Assembly (NCBI RefSeq): GCF_014400405.1
Contig: NZ_CP060496.1
Coordinates: forward strand, 1,674,001-1,738,000
Length of the DNA: 64,000 nt
DNA from: Brachybacterium sp. Z12
GTDB taxonomy: Bacteria > Actinomycetota > Actinomycetes > Actinomycetales > Dermabacteraceae
Direction: 5' to 3'
The position numbers and the translations under genes were made by a program. This document shows positions 44,479 to 54,290 of this stretch, piece by piece (the first letter of the stretch is position 1; each line of letters opens with the position of its first letter). Below the pieces are notes generated by a model. It did no database searches and had not been told where the DNA came from. It saw only the letters and a program-made list of their open reading frames with translations.

Positions 44479-45389
44479 TGGCCGCGGACCGATCCGGCAG
44501 CGGCACCTCCGGTGCCCGCCGCTCCGGTGACAGCCGCCCGCCCCGGCGCCGGCGCAGTGCCTTCACCCCGCCGAAGCAGGTGCGCCTGCGCGATGAGTCG
44601 GGAACGCCGGTCGCCCCCGTAGCGGAGCTGGGTGACGTCGGCCCCGAACTCCACCGCACGGACGGCGAGCGACTGCAGAAGGTATTGGCCCGCGCCGGTT
44701 TCGGCTCGCGCAGGGCGTGCGAAACCCTGATCAGCTCGGGCCGGGTGCGCGTCGACGGCGAGGTGGCGCAGGAGCAGGGGATCCGGATCGATCCGAGCAC
44801 CCAGATCGTCCACGTCGACGGCCGACGCCTCCAGCTGGACGAGACCAAGCTGACGGTCGTGCTGAACAAGCCGCGCCACGTCGTCTCCGCGATGAGCGAC
44901 CCCGAGGGCCGGCGGGACCTCACCGAGTTCACCGAGCCCTACTCGCAGCGTCTTTACCACGTGGGGCGTCTCGACTACGAGACCGAGGGGCTGCTGCTGC
45001 TGACGAACGACGGCGAGCTCGCCCACCGTCTCACCCACCCCAGCTTCCAGGTCGAGAAGACCTACGTGTGCCGCTTCGATGCGCCCGGCGGACCGCCCCG
45101 CGGCCTGGTGAAGACCCTGCGGGAGGGCGTCGAGCTCGAGGACGGGCCGGCGCGCGCGGACCGTGCCCGGGTGCTCGCCCAGGACGGTCGCGAGGCGGTA
45201 GTCGAGGTGACCCTGCACGAGGGGCGCAACCGCATCGTGCGGCGCATGTTCGCCTCCCAGGGCTTCGAGCTGACGGCTCTGGTCCGCACCCGCATCGGAC
45301 CAGTGCTGCTGGGAGACCTCGACCCGGGCGCCACGCGCGAGCTCACCGGCCGCGAGCTCGGCACCCTGATGGCGGAGGTCGGTCTGTGA
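44478..45389 (+). CDS. rluB: pseudouridine synthase RluB family
   Basis: RluB-type enzymes make pseudouridine in 23S rRNA (helix 89/90 region). The 303-residue protein has an S4 RNA-binding domain (ERLQKVLARAGFGSRRACETLI) and a catalytic domain with the essential aspartate in YHVGRLDYETEGLLLLTND. It ends with EGRNRIVRRMFASQGFELTAL, common to the family. The first 60 residues are basic and disordered. It starts immediately at the parA stop and ends at the tyrA start (TGATG overlaps). Confidence 0.93.
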   Translation: MAADRSGSGTSGARRSGDSRPPRRRRSAFTPPKQVRLRDESGTPVAPVAELGDVGPELHRTDGERLQKVLARAGFGSRRACETLISSGRVRVDGEVAQEQGIRIDPSTQIVHVDGRRLQLDETKLTVVLNKPRHVVSAMSDPEGRRDLTEFTEPYSQRLYHVGRLDYETEGLLLLTNDGELAHRLTHPSFQVEKTYVCRFDAPGGPPRGLVKTLREGVELEDGPARADRARVLAQDGREAVVEVTLHEGRNRIVRRMFASQGFELTALVRTRIGPVLLGDLDPGATRELTGRELGTLMAEVGL

Positions 45390-46498
45390 TGGCACTGGTC
45401 CCCTCCTCGGTGCGGATCATCGGCACGGGCCTGATCGGCGGTTCGCTCGGGATGGCGCTCGGAGCTGCCGGAGCGAGCGTGCAGGTCCAGGACGTCTCCC
45501 CGGGGACCACCGCTCTCGCCGTCGAGCTGGGCGTGGGCCACGTCGCCACTCCCGAGGACCCGGACCCGGAGCTGGTCGTCGTCGCAGCACCGCCGGACGC
45601 GGCGGCCCAGCTGATTGCCGAAGCCCTGCGCACCTGGCCCAGCACCCTGGTCACCGATGTGGCGAGCGTGAGGGGGGTCGTGCTGGAGGGCGTGGCCCGG
45701 GCCGTCGATGCCGCGATGCTCACGCGCTACATCGGCGCCCACCCGATGGCGGGCCGTGAGGTGTCCGGGGTGATCTCCGCGCGGGGCGACCTGTTCCGCG
45801 GCCGGCCCTTCGTGGTCGTGCCCCATGCGACGACGCGTCCCGAGGCGGTCGGGCTGCTCCAGGGCATCGCCACCGCGATCGGCGCCGTGCCGGTGGTGCT
45901 GCCCGCTGCCGAGCACGACACCGCCGTCGCCCACGTCTCCCACGTGCCGCAGGTGCTCTCGAGCCTGCTGGCGACCACGCTGCTGGATCCGGATGAGCGT
46001 GCGCTCGCGCTGTCCGGTCAGGGGCTGCGCGACACCACGCGCATCGCGGATTCGGATCCGCGTCTATGGGTCGAGATCCTCGGTGCCAACGCCGCGGCCG
46101 TCACCGGGGTGCTCGCTCGAGGGGGTGCGCGACCGGATCGACGACGTCCTGGAGGCTCTCGCGACCATGCCGGGAGACCCCGACCCGGCCGTCGGCTCGC
46201 GACGTGCGCTCGCGGAGCTGATCGTCGACGGCAACCGCGGGGTGCGCCGGATCCCGGGCAAGCACGGCGGCACCTCGGACGCTTTCGCCACGGTCACCGT
46301 GCTGGTGCCCGACCGCCCGGGCGAGCTGGGCCGGCTCTTCACCGAGATGGGGAGATCGGGGTGAACCTCGAAGACTTCCGACTCGAGCACAACTACGGGC
46401 GTCAGGTGGGGCTCGGGCACCTCGCGGTGGACGCCTCCCGTGAGGAGCTGCTCACCCGGGAGCTGTCCGCGCGGGGTTGGACCGTCGCGGAGGCCTGA
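45389..46498 (+). CDS. tyrA: prephenate dehydrogenase, two frameshifts
   Basis: Prephenate dehydrogenase supplies 4-hydroxyphenylpyruvate for tyrosine. The 369-residue protein has the NAD site [14 protein letters not shown], the signature [15 protein letters not shown], and the His-containing [13 protein letters not shown]. It ends in an ACT-like region ([29 protein letters not shown]). At 46111-46119 the frame moves +1: the string ctcgctcg looks like a 4-base duplication within [10 protein letters not shown]. At 46349-46352 one G is missing. The two changes cancel, so the end is in the first frame. It starts at the rluB stop. Confidence 0.9.
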   Translation: MALVPSSVRIIGTGLIGGSLGMALGAAGASVQVQDVSPGTTALAVELGVGHVATPEDPDPELVVVAAPPDAAAQLIAEALRTWPSTLVTDVASVRGVVLEGVARAVDAAMLTRYIGAHPMAGREVSGVISARGDLFRGRPFVVVPHATTRPEAVGLLQGIATAIGAVPVVLPAAEHDTAVAHVSHVPQVLSSLLATTLLDPDERALALSGQGLRDTTRIADSDPRLWVEILGANAAAVTGVLARGGARPDRRRPGGSRDHAGRPRPGRRLATCARGADRRRQPRGAPDPGQARRHLGRFRHGHRAGARPPGRAGPALHRDGEIGVNLEDFRLEHNYGRQVGLGHLAVDASREELLTRELSARGWTVAEA

Positions 46499-46518
46499 AC
46501 GCCCCGTATCCTTGCCAG

Positions 46519-48768
46519 ATGCACACCAGCGCGCCGCACGACCCCTCCTCCCCTGCGAGCACCGGCCCGGGGATCGCCATCGCGATCGACGGACCGGCAG
46601 GATCGGGCAAGTCCACCGTCTCCCGTCTGCTCGCCGATGCGCTCGAGGGCGGCATCCTCGACACCGGGGCGATGTACCGCGCTGTGGCCTGGTTCTGCCT
46701 GGATCGCGGCATCGACCTCGCCGACCGTGAAGCGGTCGCCCAGGCAGCCCAGGATCTCGATCTCGACCTCGGCACGGACCCCGCCGGTGCCACGGTCGCC
46801 GTCGCAGGCACGGACATCACCGCCGAGATCCGCACCGAGCGGATCTCCGAGCAGGTCTCGACCGTCGCCACCAACACCATGGTCCGCACGATCCTCCAGG
46901 GCCGACAGCGCGAGCTGCTGCACGCCACCGCCGCCGAGCGCGGCTTCTGCGTGGCCGAGGGCCGCGACATCACCACCGTGGTCGCTCCCGACGCCCAGGT
47001 GCGCGTGCTGCTGCTCGCCTCCGACGAGGAGCGGATGCGCCGCCGTGCCGTCGAGCTCCAGCTCGAGGACACCGAGGAGACCCGCGAGCGCATGGCCGAT
47101 CAGGTGCTGCGCCGGGACCGGGACGATTCCACCGTCTCGGAGTTCCTCACCGCCGCCGAGGGGGTCGAGACCGTCGACACCACCGGCCTCGAGATCGAGG
47201 ATGTGGTGGAGAAGATCCTGATGCTCGTCGCCGCGGCGGAGAGCGCGCAGGAGGAGTCGCTGTACGGCAGGGCCGAGCCGGCCACCGACAGGGGCCACGT
47301 GGCGGCCTCAGGGACGGATGCCTCCGCCGACGGCCCCACCGACGAGGACATCGAGTCCGCCCTGCGAGCGGGCCTTTCCGACTATCAGCTCGATGACGAG
47401 GACCTCGCTCTCCTGACCGGAGGGGAGGAAGAGCAGCTCCGGCCCGAGAATCAGCGCAATCTCCCCGTCGTCGCCGTGGTCGGCCGCCCGAACGTCGGCA
47501 AGTCCACTCTGGTCAACCGCATCCTGGGCCGCCGCGAGGCGGTCGTCGAGGACCGTCCCGGCGTGACCCGGGACCGGGTGTTCTACGAGGCCGAGTGGAC
47601 CGGCAAGGACTTCTGGCTGGTCGACACCGGCGGCTGGGAGGAGCGTGTCCAGGGCATGGCCTACCGCGTGGCCGAGCAGGCCGAGGTGGCCGTCTCCCTC
47701 GCGGACGTGGTCATGTTCGTGGTGGATGCGAACGTGGGCATCACCACCACCGATGAGCAGCTGCTCAAGGTGCTGCGCAAGTCGAAGGTGCCAATCGTGC
47801 TGGTCGCGAACAAGGTGGACGATCAGCGCGGTGAGCTCGAGGCCGCAGCCCTGTGGAACCTCGGACTGGGGGAGCCGTACGCGGTCTCCGCCCTCCACGG
47901 CCGCGGTTCCGGCGACCTCCTGGACGCGCTGCTCGCGGCGATGCCCGAGGAGGGACGGGGCACCCCGGCCGACCATGGCCCGCGCCGGGTGGCTCTGGTG
48001 GGCCGCCCGAACGTCGGCAAGTCCTCGCTGCTCAACCGGCTCGCCGGGGAACAGCGCGTGGTGGTGGACGACGTCGCCGGCACCACCCGTGACCCCGTCG
48101 ACGAGAAGATCACGCTCGGAGGCCGCGAGTGGACGTTCGTCGACACCGCGGGCATCCGCCGCCGCGTGCTCCAGTCCCAGGGCGCCGACTACTACGCCTC
48201 GCTGCGCACCCGGGCCGCCCTCGACCGGGCGGAGGTCGCGGTGGTGCTGCTCGAGGCCTCCGAACCGATCTCCACGCAGGACCTCAAGATCATCGACATG
48301 GTCCTCGAGTCCGGGCGAGCGCTCGTGCTGGCCTTCAACAAGTGGGATCTGCTGGACGAGGAGCGCCACAAGGCGCTCGAGCGCGAGATCGAGCGTGATC
48401 TCTCGCACGTGGCCTGGGCTCCGCGCGTGAACATCTCTGCTGAGACCGGCCGTCATGCCGACCGGCTGGTTCCCGCGCTGGAGACGGCGCTGGAGTCCTG
48501 GGACCGACGCATCGCCACGGGCCGGCTCAACGCCTTCCTGGGCCAGCTGGTCGCCTCCCATCCTCACCCCGTCCGTGGCGGCAAGCAGTCCCGCATCCTG
48601 TTCGCGACGCAGGCCCGCACCCGGCCGCCGCGCTTCGTGATCTTCGCCAGCGGCTTCCTCGAGCACGGCTACCGCCGGTTCATCGAGCGCCGCCTGCGGG
48701 AGGATTTCGACTTCCCCGGCTCGCCGATCGTGATCGGCGTGCGCATCCGCGAGAAGCGGAGCCGCTGA
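46519..48768 (+). CDS. cmk-der: bifunctional cytidylate kinase / GTPase Der
   Basis: One intact 749-residue protein carries two enzymes. Residues 1 to about 235 form cytidylate kinase ([50 protein letters not shown]). An acidic linker of about 70 residues follows. From about 310 comes Der (EngA), the tandem GTPase of 50S assembly, with two G1 motifs ([14 protein letters not shown] and [14 protein letters not shown]), two sets of G4 (ANKVDD, FNKWDL) and the KH-like end [16 protein letters not shown]. In most bacteria the genes are separate; the fused form occurs in several actinobacteria. ATG 46519 is preferred to 46477. Confidence 0.95.
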   Translation: MHTSAPHDPSSPASTGPGIAIAIDGPAGSGKSTVSRLLADALEGGILDTGAMYRAVAWFCLDRGIDLADREAVAQAAQDLDLDLGTDPAGATVAVAGTDITAEIRTERISEQVSTVATNTMVRTILQGRQRELLHATAAERGFCVAEGRDITTVVAPDAQVRVLLLASDEERMRRRAVELQLEDTEETRERMADQVLRRDRDDSTVSEFLTAAEGVETVDTTGLEIEDVVEKILMLVAAAESAQEESLYGRAEPATDRGHVAASGTDASADGPTDEDIESALRAGLSDYQLDDEDLALLTGGEEEQLRPENQRNLPVVAVVGRPNVGKSTLVNRILGRREAVVEDRPGVTRDRVFYEAEWTGKDFWLVDTGGWEERVQGMAYRVAEQAEVAVSLADVVMFVVDANVGITTTDEQLLKVLRKSKVPIVLVANKVDDQRGELEAAALWNLGLGEPYAVSALHGRGSGDLLDALLAAMPEEGRGTPADHGPRRVALVGRPNVGKSSLLNRLAGEQRVVVDDVAGTTRDPVDEKITLGGREWTFVDTAGIRRRVLQSQGADYYASLRTRAALDRAEVAVVLLEASEPISTQDLKIIDMVLESGRALVLAFNKWDLLDEERHKALEREIERDLSHVAWAPRVNISAETGRHADRLVPALETALESWDRRIATGRLNAFLGQLVASHPHPVRGGKQSRILFATQARTRPPRFVIFASGFLEHGYRRFIERRLREDFDFPGSPIVIGVRIREKRSR

Positions 48769-48822
48769 GCGCAGGAGCGGCAGAGGTGCAGCGCCCCCAC
48801 GAGGCCACGTATCGTGGGGGCC

Positions 48823-49422
48823 ATGAGCAACCCCGGTGACAACGGCTCCTGGAACCCCCAGGGCAACGACTTCGACGCCCAGCAAGGTGCACAGGATCCC
48901 TACGCACAGCCGCAGCAGGATCCCTGGGCGCAGCCGCCTGCGGAGCAGCCCGCCGCGCCGCAGGACGCGTACGGCCAGCAGGATCCGTACGGCCAGCAGG
49001 ACCCCTACGGCCAGCCCTCCGTGAACTCCGCCTCGGACCCGTACGGCCAGGGCCAGCAGAACTGGTCCCCGGCACCGGGCTCCGGCCCGTCGGCCTCCGA
49101 TCCGTACTCCCAGGGCGGCGCCCCGTACGGGCAGCCCAGCGCCGGCCAGGCGCCGTTCGCCGCAAGCGGTCCGGCGCCGACCGGTGAGCCGCAGAGCCGT
49201 GTGCTGGTCGGGCTGCTGGGGATCTTCCTCGGAGCTTTCGGCGTGCACCGCTTCCTGATGGGTTACACCACCATCGGCATCATCCAGGTGGCGATCACAG
49301 TTCTCAGCTGCGGTCTCCTGAGCTTCATCTCCGGGATCTGGGGTCTGGTCGAGGGGATCATGGTTCTTGCGAAGTCGGAGGCGTTCCTCAACGACGCCCA
49401 CGGCCGCCCCCTGAAGGACTGA
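48823..49422 (+). CDS. TM2-domain protein with Gln/Pro/Tyr-rich N-terminus
   Basis: The 199-residue protein has a disordered N-terminal half rich in Q, P, Y and G with repeats of the type YGQQDP (about 48970-49016). The TM2 domain follows: LVGLLGIFLGAFGVHRFLMG with the family's GxxGxHRFYLG-like pattern, then GIIQVAITVLSCGLLSFISGIWGLVEGI. The function of TM2 proteins in bacteria is unknown. ATG 48823 (MSNPGDNG) is favoured over ATG 48814. A second small membrane protein follows 38 bases later. Confidence 0.82.
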   Translation: MSNPGDNGSWNPQGNDFDAQQGAQDPYAQPQQDPWAQPPAEQPAAPQDAYGQQDPYGQQDPYGQPSVNSASDPYGQGQQNWSPAPGSGPSASDPYSQGGAPYGQPSAGQAPFAASGPAPTGEPQSRVLVGLLGIFLGAFGVHRFLMGYTTIGIIQVAITVLSCGLLSFISGIWGLVEGIMVLAKSEAFLNDAHGRPLKD

Positions 49423-49460
49423 CCGATCACCGCGCACCAGGGACAAGGACACCGCGAGCG

Positions 49461-49750
49461 ATGAGCTATCACCCCCAGGGCCCTCTGCCGGACCGTGGCT
49501 CCCTCCAGACCAGCGCGATCATCTTGATCGTCATCGGCTTCCTCTGCGGCGGGGTTTGCCGGGGATCTTCGGCATCATCGCTCTCGTCCAGATGGATTCC
49601 GATCCCTACACGGCGCAGAAGATGAACAAGGTGGGCTGGGTCCTCTTCTGGGTGATGGTCGGCCTGGGCGTGCTGTTCATCATCGTGTATGTGGTCTTCC
49701 TGGTGCTCATCTTCGGCGTGGCCACCCTGCCGTTCCTGATGGGCGGCTGA
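49461..49750 (+). CDS. small membrane protein, dispanin/CD225-like, one frameshift
   Basis: A 96-residue protein beginning MSYHPQGPLPDRGSL. It has one span around AIILIVIGFLCGG, then the segment IFGIIALVQMDSDPYTAQKMNKVG and a second span around WVLFWVMVGLGVLFIIVYVVFL. This two-span layout resembles CD225/dispanin proteins, which often sit next to TM2 genes. One T is missing from the T run at 49555-49557. The N-terminal PQGP echoes the neighbouring TM2 protein. Function unknown. Confidence 0.6.
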
Positions 49751-49786
49751 CGTCCCACCCACCCGTTCGACCGACGAGGAGCTCCG

Positions 49787-50262
49787 ATCGCCACCCCGGA
49801 CTTCGTCCTCTCGCTCCGTGAGCGCATAGGACACCAGCTGCTGTGGATGCCGGGCGTCTCTGCCGTGGTCCTGGACCGGGACCGTCGCAGGATGCTCGCC
49901 GTGAAGCGTGCCGACGACGGCACCTGGACCCCGGTCACGGGGATCATCGATCCGGGGAGGAGCCTGCCCGTGCGGCGACCCGTGAGGTCGCCGAAGAGGC
50001 CGGGATCCGGTGCACGGCCCTGCGCCTGCTCGAGGTGCGCAGCCTCCCGCCGGTCATCCACCCGAGCGGTGATCACGCCCAGTACCTGGACCTCTGCTTC
50101 CTGTGCGAGGCCGATGACGAGGCCGAGCCGTACCCTGCAGACGGTGAGAACTCCGAAGCGCGCTGGTTCCCGATCGACGCGCCACCTCCGATGAACGAGC
50201 GGTTCACGGCCCAGCTGGCACTCGCCCGCGAGGATCGTCCCGAAGCACGGTTCCGCCGATGA
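49787..50262 (+). CDS. Nudix hydrolase, one frameshift, possible ATC start
   Basis: A 158-residue Nudix hydrolase that probably hydrolyses nucleoside-diphosphate-linked compounds. The Nudix box is split by the frameshift: GIIDPGEEPARAATREVAEEAGI is continuous once one G is restored at 49954-49957. The N-terminus XATPDFVLSLRERIGHQLLW is the usual one in actinobacterial relatives. In the expected place of ATG stands ATC (49787-49789), 5 bases after gaggag. ATG 49847 would remove 20 conserved residues. The stop overlaps the next gene (ATGA). Confidence 0.8.
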
Positions 50263-50884
50263 GGCGTCTGGACCCTCTCCCCGGCACCCGAGTGCAGATC
50301 GCCCTCACCGACCGCCCGGGCGACAGCGCCACCGTGCGCGTGATCGCCGCACCCCAGCGGGACATGGCCCGGGGCGGGGTGCTCAGCGCACCGCTGCAGC
50401 CCTTCGAAAAGGCGCTCCTGGTCGATGTGTCCGTGGGGGAGAGGATCCTGATCCCCGGCGCCTGGGTGCAGCCTGAGGTGCTCGAACGCGGCACGCCGCT
50501 CGCCCCCACCCCGGTGACCGCCGCTGACCTGCGCCCTCCGGCGGTGATCTGCGGCGTCCCGGAACGTGCGACCCTGCACTGGGGGGAGACCGTTTGGCCG
50601 CTGGATCTCGGGGAGCCGTCACGATCCCCGAGGCGGCCCGGGCGGATCCGCATCCGCTGTCGCGCCTGCGGCGCCTGGCACTGGTCGCGTCGGGGCGTCG
50701 AGACGAGGTCGGGCTGACGCTGTGGCGTGCCCCCGGCTTCGAGATCCCCTGGCAGGACGTGAGGCTGCTGCCGCGGGCCGCCGCCTGGTTCGACCTGGCA
50801 CAGGTGCCGGCCGGTATGCGATACGCCGAGGCCGAGCGGGCCCAATCGGTGGGACGTGCACGGCCCCGCCCCCGGAGGAGCTGA
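50259..50884 (+). CDS. hypothetical protein, one frameshift
   Basis: I do not recognise this 208-residue protein. One G is missing at 50610-50613; after that it reads GAVTIPEAARADPHPLSRL. It has no signal, no membrane span and no clear motif; it is rich in Pro, Arg and Val and seems a soluble beta-rich domain in the first half. The ATG 50259 overlaps the Nudix stop, so it probably forms a two-gene unit with it. Confidence 0.6.
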
Positions 50885-50943
50885 CCGACCGACTGATCGG
50901 CGGCGCGCCGCGTCATCTCATGTGACGCACCTCCCACACGGTC

Positions 50944-50970
50944 TAGGCTCGGGGGCCAGTCAACGTTGAC
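50944..50970 (+). promoter_or_regulatory. promoter and palindromic operator for the sugar ABC operon
   Basis: A possible -10 (taggct, 50944-50949) is followed by a perfect 12-base palindrome gtcaacgttgac at 50959-50970, which covers the likely transcription start. The central CG is like LacI-family operators. The gaggagg Shine-Dalgarno follows at once and the GTG start is at 50983. The repressor is not in the window. Confidence 0.6.
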
Positions 50971-50982
50971 GAGGAGGTCACC

Positions 50983-52377
50983 GTGCCCCCATCCCCGCCC
51001 CTTCCGCGGCCACCGGATCGTCGCAGCTTCCTGCGCCTGACCGCCGGTGCTGCAGCGGTGCTCCCGCTCACCGCCCTCGCCGGGTGCAGCGGAGGATCCC
51101 GCGATCCCAGCACGATCCGGATCGCCTTCCAGCAGTTCGGCTCCGGCACCATCAAGCAGGAGTGGATCACCACCGCTGCGCAGGAGTTCTCCAGTGAGCA
51201 CCCGGAGCTCGTGGTCGAGCTGGTGCCGATCGTCGCCTCGGAGAACGACTACTTCACGAAGAACGAGCTCCTGATGAGCTCGCCCCGGACCAGTCCCGAC
51301 CTCGTGTACGAGGATTCGTTCATCCTGCTCTCCGACGTGGGCGCCGGCTACCTCCAGCCGATCACCGATCTGGTCGAGGGATTCCCGCACTGGGACGACA
51401 TCGCCGACGCGTCGAAGGAAGCGGTCACCGGCGAGGACGGCGAGATCTACGGCGTCCCGATCACGACGGACACCCGCGCACTGTGGTTCCACCGGGAAGT
51501 CTTCGCCGAGGCGGGCCTGCCCGAGGACTGGCAGCCGGGCAGCTGGGAGGAGATCCTCGAGGCTGCGCGGGCCATCCGCGACTCCGGCAGCGAGGCGATC
51601 CCCTTCTTCATGTTCGCCGGCACCCCGCAGGGGGAGAAGGCCTCGATGCAGGGCTTCGAGATGCTCCTGTACGGCACCGGGGACGGCACCGGCCTCTACG
51701 ACCGTGACAACGAGAAGTGGATCCTCGGGAACCCGGGCTTCGTCGAGTCCCTGGCCTTCCTCAAGACCCTGTTCGAAGAGGAGCTCACCGCATCGCTGGG
51801 TCAACACCTGGATCCGAACATCTCGGAGACCATCTACACCTCGCTGCTGCCCGAGGGGAAGCTCGGGATTCTCATCGACGGATCCTGGATCTCGCAGAAC
51901 TGGACCGAGAGCGCCGCCCGACCCTGGCCGGAATGGCCCGACGTCATCGGGCTCGCCGACATGCCCACGCAGGACGGCGAGGGCCCCGGCACGGTGACCC
52001 TCGCGGGAGGCTGGGGGCTGTCGATCCCCGCGCATGTCACCGATCGCGAGATCGCCTTCCAGTTCCTGGAGAAGCTCGTCTCCACCGAGACGCTGGTGCG
52101 GTACGCGCAGGCTGACAACCACATCACCGTGCGCGCCGATGTGGCGGAGAACGAGGAGTACCTCTCCTACTCCCCGGCGGTGGAGTACTTCACGGACCTC
52201 CTGGAGACGGCCTACTACCGTCCCGCCCTCCCCGCCTATCCGGAGGTCTCCTCCGCACTGCAGGAAGCCATGGAAGCCGTGATGACCGGTGCTACGCCGG
52301 AAGCCGCCGCCGCCGCATACGACTCCGCCATCACCGACATCGTCGGACCCGAGAACGTGCAGGAGGCCGCGGTATGA
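50983..52377 (+). CDS. sugar-type ABC transporter substrate-binding lipoprotein
   Basis: A family 1 extracellular solute-binding protein of 464 residues. The start has a Tat-type signal (DRRSFLRLTAG) and a lipobox LAGC with cysteine near residue 37. The mature part begins TIRIAFQQFGSGTIKQEW and has the usual GEIYGVPITTDTRALWFHREVFAEAG. The Trp-rich C-terminal lobe suits carbohydrate binding. It starts at GTG 50983 behind gaggagg. Two permeases follow, overlapping by 4 nt; no ATPase is present, so a shared MsiK-like ATPase is likely. Confidence 0.9.
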   Translation: MPPSPPLPRPPDRRSFLRLTAGAAAVLPLTALAGCSGGSRDPSTIRIAFQQFGSGTIKQEWITTAAQEFSSEHPELVVELVPIVASENDYFTKNELLMSSPRTSPDLVYEDSFILLSDVGAGYLQPITDLVEGFPHWDDIADASKEAVTGEDGEIYGVPITTDTRALWFHREVFAEAGLPEDWQPGSWEEILEAARAIRDSGSEAIPFFMFAGTPQGEKASMQGFEMLLYGTGDGTGLYDRDNEKWILGNPGFVESLAFLKTLFEEELTASLGQHLDPNISETIYTSLLPEGKLGILIDGSWISQNWTESAARPWPEWPDVIGLADMPTQDGEGPGTVTLAGGWGLSIPAHVTDREIAFQFLEKLVSTETLVRYAQADNHITVRADVAENEEYLSYSPAVEYFTDLLETAYYRPALPAYPEVSSALQEAMEAVMTGATPEAAAAAYDSAITDIVGPENVQEAAV

Positions 52378-53312
52378 GCACCGACGCACCCACCGCCCCT
52401 GAACGGACGGCGCCGCCCCGGCGCGGCCGCAGTCACCTCGGGGACCGGCTCACCACCGCGCGGGCCCTGCCGATGCTCCCGGCCGGCCTGCTGCTGATCG
52501 GCTTCATGCTCGGCCCGATCCTCTACTCCCTCTATCTGGCCTTCACCGACAGCGCGATCCGCGGTGACGGCGCCTCGGACACCAGCTTCGTCGGCGTGTC
52601 CAACTTCGTGGACGCCTTCACCGACAGTGACTTCTGGAACTCGGTGGCGCTGACGCTGGTCTTCACGATCGTCTCCGCGGTGATCGGCCAGAACGTGCTG
52701 GGGATGCTGCTGGCGCTGCTGATGGAGCGTGCCCACCGGATCCTCTCCTTCGCGGTGACCTCGCTCGTGATCGCCGCCTGGATCCTCCCGGAGGTGGTGG
52801 CGGGATACCTGCTCTACACCTTCTTCGCCGACGAGGGGAGTCTGAACACGCTCCTCGGCGCGATCGGGCTGCCGGCGCAGGATCTGCTGTTCAGCGCCCC
52901 GATCCTCGCGGTCTCCTTCGCGAACATCTGGCGCGGCACGGCCTTCTCGATGCTCGTGTACTCGGCGGCGCTGAGCTCTGTGCCCGCCGATGTCTACGAA
53001 TCCGCGGCCCTCGACGGTGCGGGGCCCGTGCGCCGCTTCCGCTCCGTGACGCTGCCGCTGCTGCGGCCCGCGATCGCGACCAACCTGATGCTGACCACCT
53101 TGCAGACCCTGTCGGTCTTCGGGCTGATCTTCATCATGACCGGCGGCGGTCCCGCTCGCCAGAGCCAGACCCTGCCGCTGTACATGTACGAGCAGGCCTT
53201 CTCCTACGGCCAGCTCGGCTACGGCACCGCCGTGGCGCTGCTGCTGCTCCTGATCGGTGCCGCTGCTTCGCTGGTGTACCTGCGTCTGCTGCCCGAGGAG
53301 GACAAGCGATGA
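52374..53312 (+). CDS. ABC transporter permease, MalF-like
   Basis: A 312-residue inner-membrane permease with six hydrophobic spans, of the MalF/UgpA class. The EAA loop is seen as YESAALDGAGPVRRFRSVTLPLLRPA. The cytosolic N-terminus is short, as in many actinobacterial sugar permeases. It starts at ATG 52374, overlapping the binding-protein stop (ATGA), and overlaps the next permease in the same way. The frame is intact. Confidence 0.92.
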   Translation: MSTDAPTAPERTAPPRRGRSHLGDRLTTARALPMLPAGLLLIGFMLGPILYSLYLAFTDSAIRGDGASDTSFVGVSNFVDAFTDSDFWNSVALTLVFTIVSAVIGQNVLGMLLALLMERAHRILSFAVTSLVIAAWILPEVVAGYLLYTFFADEGSLNTLLGAIGLPAQDLLFSAPILAVSFANIWRGTAFSMLVYSAALSSVPADVYESAALDGAGPVRRFRSVTLPLLRPAIATNLMLTTLQTLSVFGLIFIMTGGGPARQSQTLPLYMYEQAFSYGQLGYGTAVALLLLLIGAAASLVYLRLLPEEDKR

Positions 53313-54171
53313 GCGCGAGCACTCAGAACATCCCGGTCACGAGGCGGAGCTCCAGGGCTCGCAGCGCGGCCACCGCCAGCAGTGCCGCGATGGTCGTGAT
53401 CGGCCTGGCATTCCTGGTCCCACTGCTGTGGGTGGTGCTCGCCTCGTTCGATGTCGAGGCATCGCTGTCCGTGGCATGGCCGGATTCCTGGAGCCTCGGC
53501 AACTTCTCCGCGATCTGGAACACGGAGACCACCTTCCGGCCCCTCGCCAACTCGCTCATCCTCTGCGGCGGGGCGACAGTGGTCACGATGACGGCAGCGG
53601 TGCTGTGCGCCTACCCCATGTCGCGCTTCCGCTTCCGGGCCAAGCGCCCGCTGCTGCTGACGATCATCTTCTCGACCGGTCTGCCGATCACCGCGATCAT
53701 GATCCCGGTGTACTCACTGTTCGTGCAGGTCAACCTCATCGACTCGATGGGCGGAGCGATCCTGTTCCTCGGTGCCAGCTCGTTGCCTTACGCGATCTTC
53801 CTGACCAAGGGGTTCATGGACGGGGTCCCGGTGGAGATCGAGGAATCGGCGTGGACCGAGGGCGCGGGGGTGCTGCGGGCCCTGTGGTCCGTGGTGCTGC
53901 CGCTGATGCGCTCTGGACTGGCGGTCGCCACGATCTTCACCTTCGTGAGCATGTGGGGAACTTCTTCGTCCCCTTCATGCTGCTGCTGAGCCCGGAGAAC
54001 CTGCCGGCCGCGGTGACGCTGTACACCTTCTCCTCCCAGTACGGGCAGGTCGCCTACGGCCAGCTCGCCGCCTTCTCGATCTTCTACTCGATCCCGGTGG
54101 TGGTGCTCTACCTGTTCCTCGGCCGGACCCTCGGCCAGGGCTTCGCGGCCGCCGGCGGGGTGAAGGGCTGA
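53309..54171 (+). CDS. ABC transporter permease, MalG-like, one frameshift
   Basis: The second permease of the sugar transporter, 287 residues. Six spans are seen, with the EAA loop EIEESAWTEGAGVLRALWSVVLPLM. One G is missing at 53955-53958, which restores FTFVSMWGNFFVPFMLLLSPENL and the last two spans. It starts at ATG 53309 within the preceding stop. A long hairpin follows the operon. Confidence 0.9.
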
Positions 54172-54177
54172 GCCCGC

Positions 54178-54225
54178 GGCGCGCCGGGCATTCGGACCGC
54201 TCCGTCCGATCGGTCGCCCGGCGCC
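54178..54225 (+). terminator. hairpin after the ABC operon
   Basis: A long GC-rich inverted repeat (ggcgcgccgggc...gcccggcgcc with inner ggacc/ggtc bases) lies a few bases after the permease stop. The T-run is poor. Confidence 0.55.
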
Positions 54226-54290
54226 GTGACCTCGGCACCACCGACAGCTAGCGTGGTTCATCATCCCCGTCCACTGTCGAAGGAGCCACG

